Source: Shewanella subflava
GTDB taxonomy: Bacteria > Pseudomonadota > Gammaproteobacteria > Enterobacterales > Shewanellaceae
Assembly (NCBI RefSeq): GCF_025971955.1
Contig: NZ_JAPDMX010000031.1
Coordinates: forward strand, 44,292 to 108,291
Length of the DNA: 64,000 bases
Direction: 5' to 3'
Within the stretch, counting starts at the first letter, position 1. The number at the start of each line of letters is the position of its first letter. A model generated the notes under the pieces. The model had not been told where the DNA came from and made no database searches. It saw nothing but the letters and a program-made list of their open reading frames with translations. The position numbers were made by a program, and so were the translations under genes. Of this stretch, positions 9,526 through 19,271 are shown one piece after another.

Positions 9526-12500
9526 AAAGACTCATTGAAACTGGAAAATTACACCCTTTGTATCGAGAAGTGTTTGATGCTTTCGTTGAACAAAATGAAC
9601 ATGCAGTTGAAGACGATACTGAAAGTAAAGTTGATGATGCTCAAAGTAAAGTTGAAGCGGATTTTTATCAATCTTATAAAAACTTACTTGGGCATTTAAA
9701 AAAACGATTCATTCTGTCGGAAACAAAAATTTTACCTGATGAGTTAGAGGCGTTAATTGCGCAACTAAAACCAGCTGTTTTGAGTAAGCAAACACAGTTG
9801 TTGATTTTGCAGTCGATACTCAACTATGCCAAAAAACATCATGGCATAGATTCTCCTAACATACCGTCTATTGTCACTCTTAAACGTGATAAACCTATTT
9901 TAACGCCGGTTGAACTCGTCCAACTACCAATTGTTGATATGCTTTACACGCTACTCGATAAAGAATTAATTAGCCCAAATAGAGCGCTATCTATAAACGA
10001 AAAACTAGGACGAGCTGCACTGTTAGTCTATTTAACAGTTAATGTGAGCAAGACTCAGGAACTTCTGTCGATTCTTGAACATCCCAAGGATGTGTTTTAT
10101 GTCGGGGGAATTTGTTATTGGCAAAAACAACAGACAATAACAGCTCCAAAAAGATATATATTGAGTGATGTTGCGGTAATGGCATTACAGCAATGGGTTA
10201 ACGTCAATCAGAGTTCATCAAAGATCCAAGTATGTATCGTAAAGTACTTAAACACCACATCTGAATTTGATTGGTCAGATTTATCAATTCTAAAATTACG
10301 GACTCTTAGAAAAATTCACAACATCCTGCATTTAGGGCCAGTACAGTATCAGATGTATTTTTTGCCCAGTGTGAGCCAAGCACTACCAGAACATCCTTTT
10401 ATGCGGATACTAACAAATAAAGCATGCTTACATTCAGAGCCTCATTTGTTAGGGGTAAGTGAGCTAGGCACAAGCAAATTTAACCAATGGCGACATATGG
10501 TCAATAACAACCATTGCTTTATTGCTATTGATATCACCTTAAAACAACTCGATGACATATTTTTTAAACTCAATCAGCTCAAAGAACGCAATGAGCCACG
10601 AGTAACATGTTTAGCTTTTATGAGTGATATGCTTCAATCATCTGAATTGACAGCTAATCCTTATCTTTGGTTGTTATGCTCTTGGTTATTCTCGCTGTTA
10701 AAAGATGGAGGTACTTATAAAAGCCGTTTAAAGTTGGCTACTACAGTGGACTACGTTAGAAGCTTGAGTAAACCGTTTCTTGCCGTATTTAGTACTTGTG
10801 ATTTAGGGTTATTATCGGGTGAAGATTGGGCGAATAAACTGAATGATTCCGCTGAAGCCTTTACCTCAGCTCAACGAAAAAAATATATTTATTATTTTGC
10901 ACAGTTTTTAGTTGAAACAAACTTAGTTCGAGATCTCTGCCTATCCGATATCGATGTTGTTGGAAGTTCTAGTGAAGTTGACGCGAATTTAATTTCTCCA
11001 AGTCATATTGATGAAGTATTGGGGTATATTACAGAACATGTTGAAGATGATGTAGTCTATCAATATGCTTTTTTTTTGTTATGTTTTTGCTTTTACAGCG
11101 GCTTACGCAGGAATGAAGCTTCAAAATTAACCTGGGCTGACTTTTCATTTGCAGTCAAGGCACCAACCACAGATGCATTTGACTATGTGCAACTTTCGGT
11201 TAGACCAAATCAACATCGCTCGCTGAAAACGACTTCTGCTCGTCGTGAGTTACCATTAGATGCTCTTTGGCCAAAAACAGCCATAGAAAAGTTGCGGGTG
11301 AGATATCAAATACAACAACACTCAGGAACAAACAAAAAGGCGCTATTGTTTGATGATGCAAATCGAGTCAATCAAGCTTATGAGTTAATAACAGATTTAA
11401 TCCGCCACTTTACAAAAGATTATACTTTACGAATTCATCATCTTCGTCATAGCTTTGCTAATTGGTCTTGGTGCCGCTTCAATCCAAGAATCATCAAGCA
11501 AGGGCGTGCACAATTAACGATACTCGATCATCAAATGTTTGATGATGATTACCTACAACGATTACAAACTCGATTACGCTACAATATGAATAGCCGTAAA
11601 AAGATGTTCATTTTGGCTCATCTAATGGGGCATAAAGATGTTCAATCAACTTTAAATAGCTATTTACACCTTAAAGATATTTTGTATTACCTAGAGTTAA
11701 AGCCACACTTTAATTTAACTAAGTATTTTACCTCTGAATGTGTCGGACGCGTATCTTGGCTAGAACCTGAACAGGGCTTAAGTTTGGCAGAAAGGTTAAA
11801 TTATTACACTAGAGATACTGACGCGAAATTAGCGATTCAACCAGCACCATTAACGTCATCCTTGTCGGTTCCTACATTTTCAACTTATGTCAGAGAAATA
11901 AAACCCAATTGTGAGATAAGCAGTATGACTTGGGCTAGAGCACTGAACGCTTTAAAAGTCAGTTCGGTTATCGAGTCTTCTCAATATTACAATGTTCCCC
12001 TAGAAGAATTACAGCAACTGCTTAATAATGCTAAGCAAGTTCATCAGCACTACCCGCGCGTGAGTAAGCGACTTCCATTAATACCAGCCTTTCCAAGATT
12101 ACATCACGCCGACGATGCTGCCAAAGTTGATGTTTTCGTCGCTAAATCGAGTAAAGTCTTTATGTATCTTTGCAACAAATTCGACAAGAGTATTGGAGTT
12201 GAACCGTTAACCTTATCTAATGTCAGGTTGAGCATGGAAATATTGAATTACGCCGTACCTGGAAAGGATTATGCTTTAAGGTGTCCCGACTCAACAGTGT
12301 CAAGAATATTTATTCGTTTTTGTCAGCTAATGGGCTTAAAAGATAGACATTTAAAATTCAGGTTTCATCGAGCAGATTTAACTAAAGATAAAGAGCAATC
12401 AAAGGCTATTGAATATCGATGGAAAAAAACCATCACAGATTACGGATTTAGTGAAAACAATTTTGTAGTAGCAAGTGAGAGTGAAGGACGCTTTTTAGGT

Positions 12501-12626
12501 AAACATGACGGTAATGGCTTTTTAGAAATCGCATTGGTCAACAATCGATATCAGCGGGTTCAACGACATAAAAGCCTGTTTAGTTTTTTACACTTTTTGC
12601 TTATTTTGAGCTACCAAGAAAAATAA
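9495..12626 (+). CDS. Very large tyrosine recombinase (1043 aa)
   Basis: Contains a complete tyrosine recombinase catalytic set: SGLRRNE with the first Arg (~537), HHLRHSF (~648-652), LMGHKD (~712) and the nucleophile in LNSYLHL (~722). A core-binding-like helical segment precedes it (~415-480). It is far longer than phage integrases (about 300-450 residues): ~400 unassigned residues precede the core and ~320 follow the tyrosine. The start is supported by GAGGAGG just upstream, inside the previous gene (31-base overlap). The operon begins 205 bases from the split tRNA-Val, the usual position of an integrase, so it probably moves the element that entered that tRNA. Three-recombinase modules (RIT elements, GInts) are known, but these sizes do not match what I recall of them. 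Confidence 0.85.
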   Translation: MENIKVRHFIKRLIETGKLHPLYREVFDAFVEQNEHAVEDDTESKVDDAQSKVEADFYQSYKNLLGHLKKRFILSETKILPDELEALIAQLKPAVLSKQTQLLILQSILNYAKKHHGIDSPNIPSIVTLKRDKPILTPVELVQLPIVDMLYTLLDKELISPNRALSINEKLGRAALLVYLTVNVSKTQELLSILEHPKDVFYVGGICYWQKQQTITAPKRYILSDVAVMALQQWVNVNQSSSKIQVCIVKYLNTTSEFDWSDLSILKLRTLRKIHNILHLGPVQYQMYFLPSVSQALPEHPFMRILTNKACLHSEPHLLGVSELGTSKFNQWRHMVNNNHCFIAIDITLKQLDDIFFKLNQLKERNEPRVTCLAFMSDMLQSSELTANPYLWLLCSWLFSLLKDGGTYKSRLKLATTVDYVRSLSKPFLAVFSTCDLGLLSGEDWANKLNDSAEAFTSAQRKKYIYYFAQFLVETNLVRDLCLSDIDVVGSSSEVDANLISPSHIDEVLGYITEHVEDDVVYQYAFFLLCFCFYSGLRRNEASKLTWADFSFAVKAPTTDAFDYVQLSVRPNQHRSLKTTSARRELPLDALWPKTAIEKLRVRYQIQQHSGTNKKALLFDDANRVNQAYELITDLIRHFTKDYTLRIHHLRHSFANWSWCRFNPRIIKQGRAQLTILDHQMFDDDYLQRLQTRLRYNMNSRKKMFILAHLMGHKDVQSTLNSYLHLKDILYYLELKPHFNLTKYFTSECVGRVSWLEPEQGLSLAERLNYYTRDTDAKLAIQPAPLTSSLSVPTFSTYVREIKPNCEISSMTWARALNALKVSSVIESSQYYNVPLEELQQLLNNAKQVHQHYPRVSKRLPLIPAFPRLHHADDAAKVDVFVAKSSKVFMYLCNKFDKSIGVEPLTLSNVRLSMEILNYAVPGKDYALRCPDSTVSRIFIRFCQLMGLKDRHLKFRFHRADLTKDKEQSKAIEYRWKKTITDYGFSENNFVVASESEGRFLGKHDGNGFLEIALVNNRYQRVQRHKSLFSFLHFLLILSYQEK

Positions 12627-12721
12627 ATTGTACTAGCTTACCCTATCTAACACTTTATTGTTGGTAAGCTGTTACCTTCTAGCAATCCACACCTAGCCTA
12701 ATCAATCTGAGTATTTCCACA

Positions 12722-12904
12722 ATGAAAAAACAGTGTTTAACAGATGGCACACGTAAACGCGAACGTTCAAGCAGAATGAGTATGAGTGAAATAATGACTA
12801 TTATCATACTCTTCCATACGTCTCATCATCGTGATTTCAAAAATTACTACACTGGATATTTTGCTCGACTGAAGTGTGCATGGATTTATGTAGAATATGA
12901 TTAG
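12722..12904 (+). pseudogene. IS982-family transposase N-terminal remnant
   Basis: A 60-codon frame containing SEIMTIIILFHTSHHRDFKN, which resembles the N-terminal region of IS982-family transposases (SE-MTI-LFH...FK-YY). The frame ends after ~60 residues, where the family has about 290, and no DDE region is found downstream. It is a dead fragment. Confidence 0.55.
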
Positions 12905-13414
12905 CGGTTTAATCGCATATCAAAATCAAAGAAAGTAAGCCACAACTTAATATCACTGACATTGATTTCAATGCAATTTCTGTGATGGCTTAAACCGATC
13001 TGAGGTTAACTTTGTTTATTGCCAATACAGTCCTCTTCTAATTTCGCAAACCAACAGCCGAACTTTGATTGTTTGGGCAACTCTGTTAACAGATGACAGA
13101 AGGTGTCATTGCAACGCGTCCATCCTGAGCTTCATTTAGCTCGATTGTCACGAGTAAGGTTAGCAAAAACATGGGTGGAACCGACTCAGAGAGTGGTTGA
13201 GGTTGTTCATCGAAAACTATACTCTGTAATGTTTGCTCGGTATCGGTTGAAAGTAGTAGTTTGGTTTAGATCAATAAAAGAAGGTCTGAGCTGAGCTACT
13301 ACAAGGCTTCAACGTCCTAAGCAAAAGCAATCATTCTCAGTAAATGAGAGAGCAACCCAATCGACACATATAACGTGTCGTGATGTTCCCCCCTAGCCTC
13401 AAAGTATTTTATCT
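12905..13414. other. Non-coding IS debris, nothing recognised
   Basis: About 500 bases between the IS982 remnant and the IS4-family element. Short open frames are present, including a 63-codon frame at 13103-13294, but none shows a recognisable motif or a convincing ribosome-binding site. I see no RNA gene or strong hairpin. Confidence 0.5.
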
Positions 13415-13424
13415 TAACTCATAT
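13415..13424. repeat. 10-bp target-site duplication, left side of IS4-family copy 1
   Basis: TAACTCATAT directly abuts the left IS end. The same ten bases recur at 14799-14808 next to the right end. This fixes the element boundaries and fits the 10-13 bp duplications of the IS4 family. Confidence 0.88.
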
Positions 13425-14798
13425 CATAGACAGGATATTTAGCAATAAACCTATATTTTATATAGAAAAAAGGCCTTATTTATGATCTGATAATTGTCGT
13501 TAAACAAATCAACATGAGCAATAAATAAAGTTGGTGACAATTATCACCTTAAAAAAGCAATTTATGCAATTATTCAATACAGACATCCTTCAAAAAATGG
13601 CTAAGCGCACAGGGTTTGTACAACGAAATCGCGCTGTTCTACCTGAGTTACTGGTGCCGAGCCAGGTCTCTGCGTTGAGCAAAGGGAACTGCCATGCCAT
13701 TGCTGACTTACATCGTCAGTTTAATGCTATGTGCCTGACAGAAAATGATAATGTGGCTTACAAACCTTTTCATAATCAGCTCCGCAAAGCAGCCTTTGCC
13801 GATTTTATGAAGCAACTGGTTCAGTTGGCTATCGCCCAATTTGCGCGCCAATAATGCGCGCTGTTACCGAAGAAGTTGTCTGACTTTGATGATATTTTGC
13901 TTTAGGACGGTAGTTCTTTTCATGTCCACAAGACGTTAGCAGACGTGTACCCAAGCCGCTTTAAGCGTAATCCCACCGCGATTGAGTGTCATATGACCAT
14001 GTCATTGCGCATATTTAACCCGATGGCAATGGCGATAATTGCTGATACAGCTTCAGAAAGAACCTATCTTCCCATGGCCTTTAGGATGAAAAATACACTG
14101 CTTCTGGTTGATGCGGGCTATCCTGAATTCAAGTATTTTGCCAATGTGGAACAGCGTAAGACTTCTATATTTTTCGGGGGAAAAAAATCACTAAACCCAA
14201 GAATAGTTGAAGCTAGATATGTTAAGGGGAGGCGGCTGCCTAAGCTTAAAGACATCACGCGTCGCACCAACCGCTCTGAAGTGCTTGACCTAAAAGTTCG
14301 GCGAGGGACGCAGGAATTTCGAGTGATAAGAAGTTGGTTTGCAGAAGAAAAACGATTTTGCATCTGGTTAACCAACTTACCGACAGAGTCTTATTCAGCC
14401 GATGACATTATGGCGATTTACCGCTGCCGCTGGCAGGTTGAGCTGCTGTTCAAAGAGTTGAAATCACATACAAACTGGCAAAGATTTGCCACCGCGCAGA
14501 AAGCGATAGTTGACGGCCTAGTATGGACCAGCCTGCTGGCACTTATTATCAGACGCAGCACAGCGATGCGCATCATGCCCTCAGTTTCGCTGTTCAAAGC
14601 AGCAAAGAATGTGGACGTTTGGCTGCTGCCGATTTTTGAATGTATCTGTCATCGGGCTTGGTCAGAAATAACAGAAAAGATAGCCTGGGCGGTCTGCTAC
14701 ATAACAAGAAACGCAAAAAAGTCACAGCAAAAAATCTATAAAAGACATAACGTTAGATGGAATTTTTGCAGGCCTTAATGCTTAAGGTCCAGTGTATG
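13425..14798 (+). mobile_element. IS4-family insertion sequence, copy 1 (defective)
   Basis: The 1374-bp element has imperfect terminal inverted repeats: the left end begins CATAGACAGGATATTTAGC and the right end reads inward as CATACACTGGACCTTAAGC. Perfect 10-bp target duplications flank it. It is closely related to the intact copy at 54924-56314. It inserted about 250 bp upstream of the sigma-54 promoter of the norE-like gene. Confidence 0.9.
13534..14778 (+). pseudogene. IS4-family transposase with in-frame stop codons
   Basis: Aligned with the intact copy, this gene has the same frame throughout but carries two nonsense changes: TAA at 13852-13854 (CAA in the intact copy) and TAG near 13903 (CAG there). 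It also lacks 15 bp present in the intact copy, near 14245, between two AAGCTT repeats. The IS4 YREK-type signature YRCRWQVELLFKELK survives in the second half. Translation begins at GTG 13534 where the intact copy has ATG. It should not make active transposase. Confidence 0.9.
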
Positions 14799-14948
14799 TA
14801 ACTCATATAGACAACGTTACCATTGCCATTCTATATATTTCATCATTTGCTAGCACACTTTAAAATATACAAAACTCCTGTTATGGTGAGTTTTTATGTT
14901 AATTATCTCTATGAATATCGAGCCTCATCCATTTTCAGCCTGAGCCGT

Positions 14949-14978
14949 GTCTAATTAACACATGCCTGTATATTTAAC
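14949..14978. promoter_or_regulatory. Candidate NorR enhancer sites
   Basis: Two GT-N7-AC motifs with AT-rich centres, GTCTAATTAAC at 14949-14959 and GTATATTTAAC at 14968-14978, lie about 70-100 bp upstream of a -24/-12 promoter. This form matches the known NorR recognition core. The assignment rests on motif and position only. Confidence 0.55.
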
Positions 14979-15046
14979 CTCAATAACACCCATTAATTAC
15001 CATTATTTTTCAAATAGATAGCCATTTAACAAAAACTTCTTAAACA

Positions 15047-15063
15047 TAGGCACGATTGTTGCT
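15047..15063 (+). promoter_or_regulatory. Sigma-54 promoter of the norE-like gene
   Basis: The sequence TAGGCACGATTGTTGCT has the invariant GG (15049-15050) and GC (15061-15062) separated by exactly ten bases, and differs from the sigma-54 consensus TGGCACG-N4-TTGCW at only one position. Predicted transcription would start near 15073, about 28 bases before the ATG. With norR in the same block this implies NO-dependent activation. Confidence 0.82.
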
Positions 15064-15100
15064 TTGTACTATTCAAATAGTTTACCTCTGAAGGTGATAC

Positions 15101-15748
15101 ATGTCGCCACTTGCCATTATCGATGAACAGGCTCGTTTATCTACACATCACTCATATCAACAACCATGTCAGGTATCAAACGCTACAGCACCCGAGACTA
15201 GGCTACCCGGTGACATTGCTATGTGGTTTGTCATCATGATGGAGTTAACCGTGTTTGCGCTATTTTTTATCGGTTTTGCGGTAATGAAACGCTTAGAGCC
15301 ACAAATGTTTGCCCAAGGGCAAGAGATTATACATATCAGCATAGGACTTGCTTGTACGATAAGTTTATTGATCAGCAGCTATTTTGTCGCGCTAGCGCTC
15401 GACGCGGCAAAGTGCGGCGACAACCCTAAAGTAGGTAAACACATTATTGCCAGCTTATGTTTTGCTTTTATCTATTTGATTGCTAAAAGCTATGAGTACT
15501 CTTTACTGGTTAATGCCGGTTTTAGTCTGTCTACTAATGATTTTTTCACCTTGTATTTTTTGATCACCGCATTCCACTTTATGCACGTAGTATTAGGTTG
15601 TGGAATTTTATTTTATTTGTATAAACAAAGCCGTAAACACTTTTATAGCACCAATGAAAATCAAGGTTTTGAAGCCGCGGCGACCTACTGGCACATGGTC
15701 GACCTAGTATGGATTTTAGTCTTTTTCTTAATTTATATTGCCCATTAA
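15101..15748 (+). CDS. norE: NorE-like cytochrome c oxidase subunit III family protein
   Basis: Membrane protein of 215 residues in the heme-copper oxidase subunit III superfamily. It shows about five hydrophobic segments, the N-terminal LPGDIAMWFVI feature and the C-terminal AATYWHMVDLVWILVFFLIY signature. NorE is thought to aid assembly or full activity of nitric oxide reductase; it binds no metal. The start ATG follows GAAGGTGA. A sigma-54 promoter lies just upstream. A second, divergent NorE homologue lies at 18579-19241, so this locus has two. This one is grouped with norF-like and norR genes rather than with norCB. Confidence 0.8.
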   Translation: MSPLAIIDEQARLSTHHSYQQPCQVSNATAPETRLPGDIAMWFVIMMELTVFALFFIGFAVMKRLEPQMFAQGQEIIHISIGLACTISLLISSYFVALALDAAKCGDNPKVGKHIIASLCFAFIYLIAKSYEYSLLVNAGFSLSTNDFFTLYFLITAFHFMHVVLGCGILFYLYKQSRKHFYSTNENQGFEAAATYWHMVDLVWILVFFLIYIAH

Positions 15749-15779
15749 GACTTTACTTAAAAATGACAGGAATACCCCT

Positions 15780-16094
15780 ATGAATGCATATGTCAGTAAT
15801 ACTAAATCTATACATGTTGCCGCCATTATCTTGGTCGGACTAACCTGCTTTACTACGTTTATTAGTTATTACCCCGCAGCTTTACTGTCTTCAAATGCGT
15901 TGTCTTTAGAAAGCATACGACCCAGCGTGCGGCTTATTGGCATTTTAATCATCGTATTAATGACCATAGTTAAAGGTGTGCAAATTGTAGATACATTTAT
16001 GGAAATGCGTCACGCGCCTAAACACTGGCGTTGGTTAGCGTTAAGTTATCCCATTATTATCCCGCTACTGCTTACCTTAATTCTTTACCTTTAA
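15780..16094 (+). CDS. norF: NorF-like small membrane protein (cytochrome oxidase subunit IV type)
   Basis: About 104 residues with three hydrophobic segments (roughly 10-30, 50-70 and 83-103) and the short motif VKGVQIVDTFMEMRHAP that is typical of the prokaryotic cytochrome c oxidase subunit IV/NorF family. I chose ATG 15780, preceded by an AGGA sequence, over an upstream TTG at 15738 that would overlap the norE-like stop. It probably assists NO reductase activity with its NorE partner. Symbol by family and context. Confidence 0.7.
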   Translation: MNAYVSNTKSIHVAAIILVGLTCFTTFISYYPAALLSSNALSLESIRPSVRLIGILIIVLMTIVKGVQIVDTFMEMRHAPKHWRWLALSYPIIIPLLLTLILYL

Positions 16095-16216
16095 ATATGA
16101 CACGGTATGAATCCATAGCGGAACCAATACAGGAGTCATTAAGTCACCCGATAAAACTGTGCAGTTGTTCACACTCTATCGGTTTATTGCAGGACAAAAT
16201 CTTAGGCGTTGATATA

Positions 16217-16256
16217 TTGACAACATAAAATCGCGGCATAGCTATTTTGTTGTCAA
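16217..16256. promoter_or_regulatory. Inverted repeat upstream of norR
   Basis: TTGACAACA at 16217-16225 and TGTTGTCAA at 16248-16256 form a perfect 9-bp inverted repeat with a 22-base centre, ending 19 bases before the norR ATG. It could be an operator for autoregulation, or a leader structure that lowers translation. Confidence 0.45.
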
Positions 16257-16275
16257 TTACCCCACGGAGCCTGTC

Positions 16276-18021
16276 ATGTTAGCGCAAACCTTACTGGATA
16301 TTGCATTAGATCTTAGCCAAAGCTTGCCTAAAAAAGCGCTTTATCAACGCTTTATGACTGCAGTTAATCAAGTCATGCCCTGTGATGCGGTTGCCTTATT
16401 AGAATACCAAGGCAATGAACTTGTACCTGTTGCGGTTGACGGCCTATTACCTGAAGTGCTTGGTATGGGCTTTGCGCCCCATGAGCACCCAAGGTTAGAA
16501 GCCATTATGGCCTCCCGCCACCCTATTCGTTTTAATGCAGATTCAGAACTTGCCGATCCCTATGATGGTTACCTAGTCATCGATCCCAAACGCGTGTTAG
16601 ATGTTCATGCCTGTATCGGCTGTAGCTTATATGTAGAAGATACACTAGTAGGTGTACTCACCTTAGATTCGCTCAACGTCGGCGCATTTGATACCACAAG
16701 CGATATCAGCATTGCCACTTTAGCCGCCCTTGCCGCAGCCACTATACGTAACGTTAACTTGCTTACCCTACTTGAGCGTCAAGAAAGTCATTCGGCCAAT
16801 GATATTGAAAGCTCGTTTAAACAAAAACCATTAAAGAAGTCAGATTTTATTGGTGAAACCCCTTGTATGCTGTCGCTTAAAGACGATATTCGCATTGTGG
16901 CTAATTCCGATTTATGCGTGTTGATCAGTGGTGAAACCGGTGTTGGGAAGGAAGTAGTCGCCCGTACTTTGCACGCCCAATCTAAGCGTAAACAGCAAGC
17001 TTTAGTACAATTGAACTGCGCTGCATTGCCAGAAACTTTGGCTGAAAGTGAGCTGTTTGGTCATGTTAAAGGGGCGTTTACCGGTGCGACTAAAGATCGT
17101 ATGGGTAAATTTGAATTAGCCCACCAGGGCACCTTGTTTTTAGACGAAGTAGGTGAATTATCTTTAGAGTTACAGGCAAAACTGCTGCGGGTTATTCAAG
17201 ATGGTGAAATTCAGCGTTTGGGGCTAGATCGCAACATCCATGTTGATGTGCGTATTATAGCTGCCAGTAACCGTAATTTACTTCATGCGGTGAGTGAAGG
17301 TCATTTTCGTGAAGATTTATACCATAGGTTATGTGTTTATCCGCTGCATGTACCACCACTACGTGAACGCCAAGGCGACATTCCGCCCCTGTGCGGCAAC
17401 ATAGTCACCAACCTAAAACACAAAATAGGCTTAAGTAGCGCTAAAACCGTGCGCCTAAGTGAAGATGCCATGCAAATATTGTTAACTTATTCATGGCCAG
17501 GTAACGTTCGTGAATTACAAAATGTGTTGATGCGCGCCGCCCTCAAAGCCAGTGCCGAAGGCAAAAGTGTCACCATCATTCAACGTCATCACTTAACTTT
17601 TGCAGGTGAACAATTTAAACAAGTATCCATCCAGCCAAGGAGCTCTTTATCAGTCGCATCAGCAGCTCAATTTTCTTCATCAGCACCTTTAAAGCCAGAG
17701 ACTTTAAAGTCAGAGCAGTTTAAGCAAGGGCTTACCAATCAAGACATTGTTAAATCAGAGCCGGCTATCTCTGTCGTAACATCCGCAACAGCAACCGATA
17801 ACGCAAATGGTGATAACCAACTAAATAATAGTGAGAATACTCATTCACTATTTTTAAACAAAGGTCAGTCTTTTAACGACAAGGTGGCAGAGTTTCAACG
17901 CCACGTCATACGCCAAAGTCTTGAGGACAATAACCACGTTTGGGCTAAAGCCGCACGACAATTACAATTAGATAGGGGAAATCTGCACCGCCAAGCCAAG
18001 CGATTAGGGTTGATATCTTAA
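16276..18021 (+). CDS. norR: NorR, NO-responsive sigma-54-dependent activator
   Basis: 581 residues in three domains. The N-terminal GAF domain (~1-165) has residues matching the non-heme iron site of NorR: two Asp in DPYDG (~94, 97) and His-x-Cys in VHACIG (~110, 112). The AAA+ domain (~190-430) has Walker A GETGVGKE (~219) and the sigma-54-contacting GAFTGA loop (~267). A Fis-type helix-turn-helix ends the protein (~545-578). A Ser/Thr/Ala-rich linker (~455-530) precedes the HTH and is longer than in E. coli NorR. It probably activates both sigma-54 promoters seen at 15047 and 24267. It lies downstream of the norE/norF-like pair in the same direction. Confidence 0.92.
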   Translation: MLAQTLLDIALDLSQSLPKKALYQRFMTAVNQVMPCDAVALLEYQGNELVPVAVDGLLPEVLGMGFAPHEHPRLEAIMASRHPIRFNADSELADPYDGYLVIDPKRVLDVHACIGCSLYVEDTLVGVLTLDSLNVGAFDTTSDISIATLAALAAATIRNVNLLTLLERQESHSANDIESSFKQKPLKKSDFIGETPCMLSLKDDIRIVANSDLCVLISGETGVGKEVVARTLHAQSKRKQQALVQLNCAALPETLAESELFGHVKGAFTGATKDRMGKFELAHQGTLFLDEVGELSLELQAKLLRVIQDGEIQRLGLDRNIHVDVRIIAASNRNLLHAVSEGHFREDLYHRLCVYPLHVPPLRERQGDIPPLCGNIVTNLKHKIGLSSAKTVRLSEDAMQILLTYSWPGNVRELQNVLMRAALKASAEGKSVTIIQRHHLTFAGEQFKQVSIQPRSSLSVASAAQFSSSAPLKPETLKSEQFKQGLTNQDIVKSEPAISVVTSATATDNANGDNQLNNSENTHSLFLNKGQSFNDKVAEFQRHVIRQSLEDNNHVWAKAARQLQLDRGNLHRQAKRLGLIS

Positions 18022-18123
18022 GGTGAGTATTTTATTAAATGCTCAAACGTTACGTATACACCCATGTAGATATTAGTTATCTAAGTAAATTGATAATGAA
18101 AGATAAAGCTTGGAAGAGATTAA

Positions 18124-18537
18124 TTAATACAAAATAAAACATCCGCCAATCAACAATAGAACTAGCACAAGGTAGCTTTTCATTATTCGTTGTGGCCAGC
18201 CTTGGGTGTGTTTAAGTCCCATAAAGTAGTCAATGACTAATGAACCTTTGGCCAACACTATTCCCAATACCAGCAGTAAGCTTAATTGATTGATGTGATT
18301 TATGTGGATTAATTGCTTAACGTCAATGAGTTGAATGTTATTTTCAACTGCGGGCTTTATCAAAGTCCCTTCGGCAATCGCGGCGCTTAATAGGGTTAAT
18401 AACACTAAAATGACCCACACCCAAATAGGTCGAATGCGAGTGCTAATGTTAACGCTAAGTGCTGGAGTCAATCGTAGCTTAATGTGCGACTTTAACCTTT
18501 GCATAAGTGACTTTAATAATCTATTTGTCATATCCAC
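18124..18537 (-). CDS. norF: NorF-like small membrane protein of the norCBDQEF cluster
   Basis: 137 residues with three hydrophobic segments and the subunit-IV-type stretch VLAKGSLVIDYFMGLKH. This corresponds in position to VKGVQIVDTFMEMRH of the other NorF-like protein at 15780. The N-terminal ~35 residues are basic. Last gene of the leftward nor cluster, 41 bases after the norE stop. Likely an accessory of NO reductase. An ATG further inside the frame could be the true start. Confidence 0.65.
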   Translation of the reverse strand: MDMTNRLLKSLMQRLKSHIKLRLTPALSVNISTRIRPIWVWVILVLLTLLSAAIAEGTLIKPAVENNIQLIDVKQLIHINHINQLSLLLVLGIVLAKGSLVIDYFMGLKHTQGWPQRIMKSYLVLVLLLIGGCFILY

Positions 18538-18578
18538 TCGATTTTTCTAGCCATTACCGCTTTAGCGCAGTACATGCA

Positions 18579-19241
18579 TTAATGCAGTACGTACAAAAGC
18601 GGAAAGATGATAATCCACACCATATCAATCATATGCCAATAGGTTGCTGCGCTTTCTAATCCCTCATGGTTTTTAGCGTCATAAAAGCCAAAAGCGGTTA
18701 ATAATGCCACAAAACCTAGGGTGGCCATGCCTATCAACACATGCAATAAATGATTAAAACCAATGTAATAGTAAGCGGCAATAAAGTAGTCATCTCTGGG
18801 GCTAATTCCCAAGGCTTCATTACGGCCGAACTCCAAATATTTAACGCCGCAATACAAGGCGCCTGCAGTGATGGTGAGCAGTAACCAATTAATTGTACTT
18901 TTAGTATTGCCAAGCTTAATCGCTGCCATGGCTTTAACCACGCATAAACTGCTTGAAAGTAATATCAGTGTATTAGTAAGGCCAGAAAGCGTGCTGAGCT
19001 TTTGTGGGCCTTGGCTAAAGTCTGCCGGGAAATAGGCTTTAGCCACTAAAAATAAGATAAAAAACAGCCCGAATTCAGTCAGTTCAGCGTAAATAAATAC
19101 CCATACCGCTAATGAACCCGGCGCTTTTGGCGTCGGGTTCTGTTCAGCTAGGCCACCTTGACTATCTACCTGGTGATCACCAAGTTCCTGCAGACTCAGC
19201 AATGATGCAGATTCTGCCTTATGTTCAAGTTCGGGCATCAT
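18579..19241 (-). CDS. norE: NorE, subunit III-like accessory protein of NO reductase
   Basis: 220 residues, heme-copper oxidase subunit III superfamily, with about five membrane segments. The N-terminal region has PGSLAVWVFIYAELTEFG and the C-terminus AATYWHMIDMVWIIIFPLLY. It is clearly related to the protein at 15101 but divergent, so it is not a recent duplicate. It follows norQ by 30 bases on the same strand. Role by family: it promotes NorCB activity or assembly in the inner membrane. Confidence 0.82.
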   Translation of the reverse strand: MMPELEHKAESASLLSLQELGDHQVDSQGGLAEQNPTPKAPGSLAVWVFIYAELTEFGLFFILFLVAKAYFPADFSQGPQKLSTLSGLTNTLILLSSSLCVVKAMAAIKLGNTKSTINWLLLTITAGALYCGVKYLEFGRNEALGISPRDDYFIAAYYYIGFNHLLHVLIGMATLGFVALLTAFGFYDAKNHEGLESAATYWHMIDMVWIIIFPLLYVLH

Positions 19242-19271
19242 TTTAACCGTAGAGTCAGTCGTGATTGCGGC

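Noticed and set aside
13103..13294. 63-codon open frame
   Set aside because: No ribosome-binding site or recognisable motif, and it lies in IS debris.
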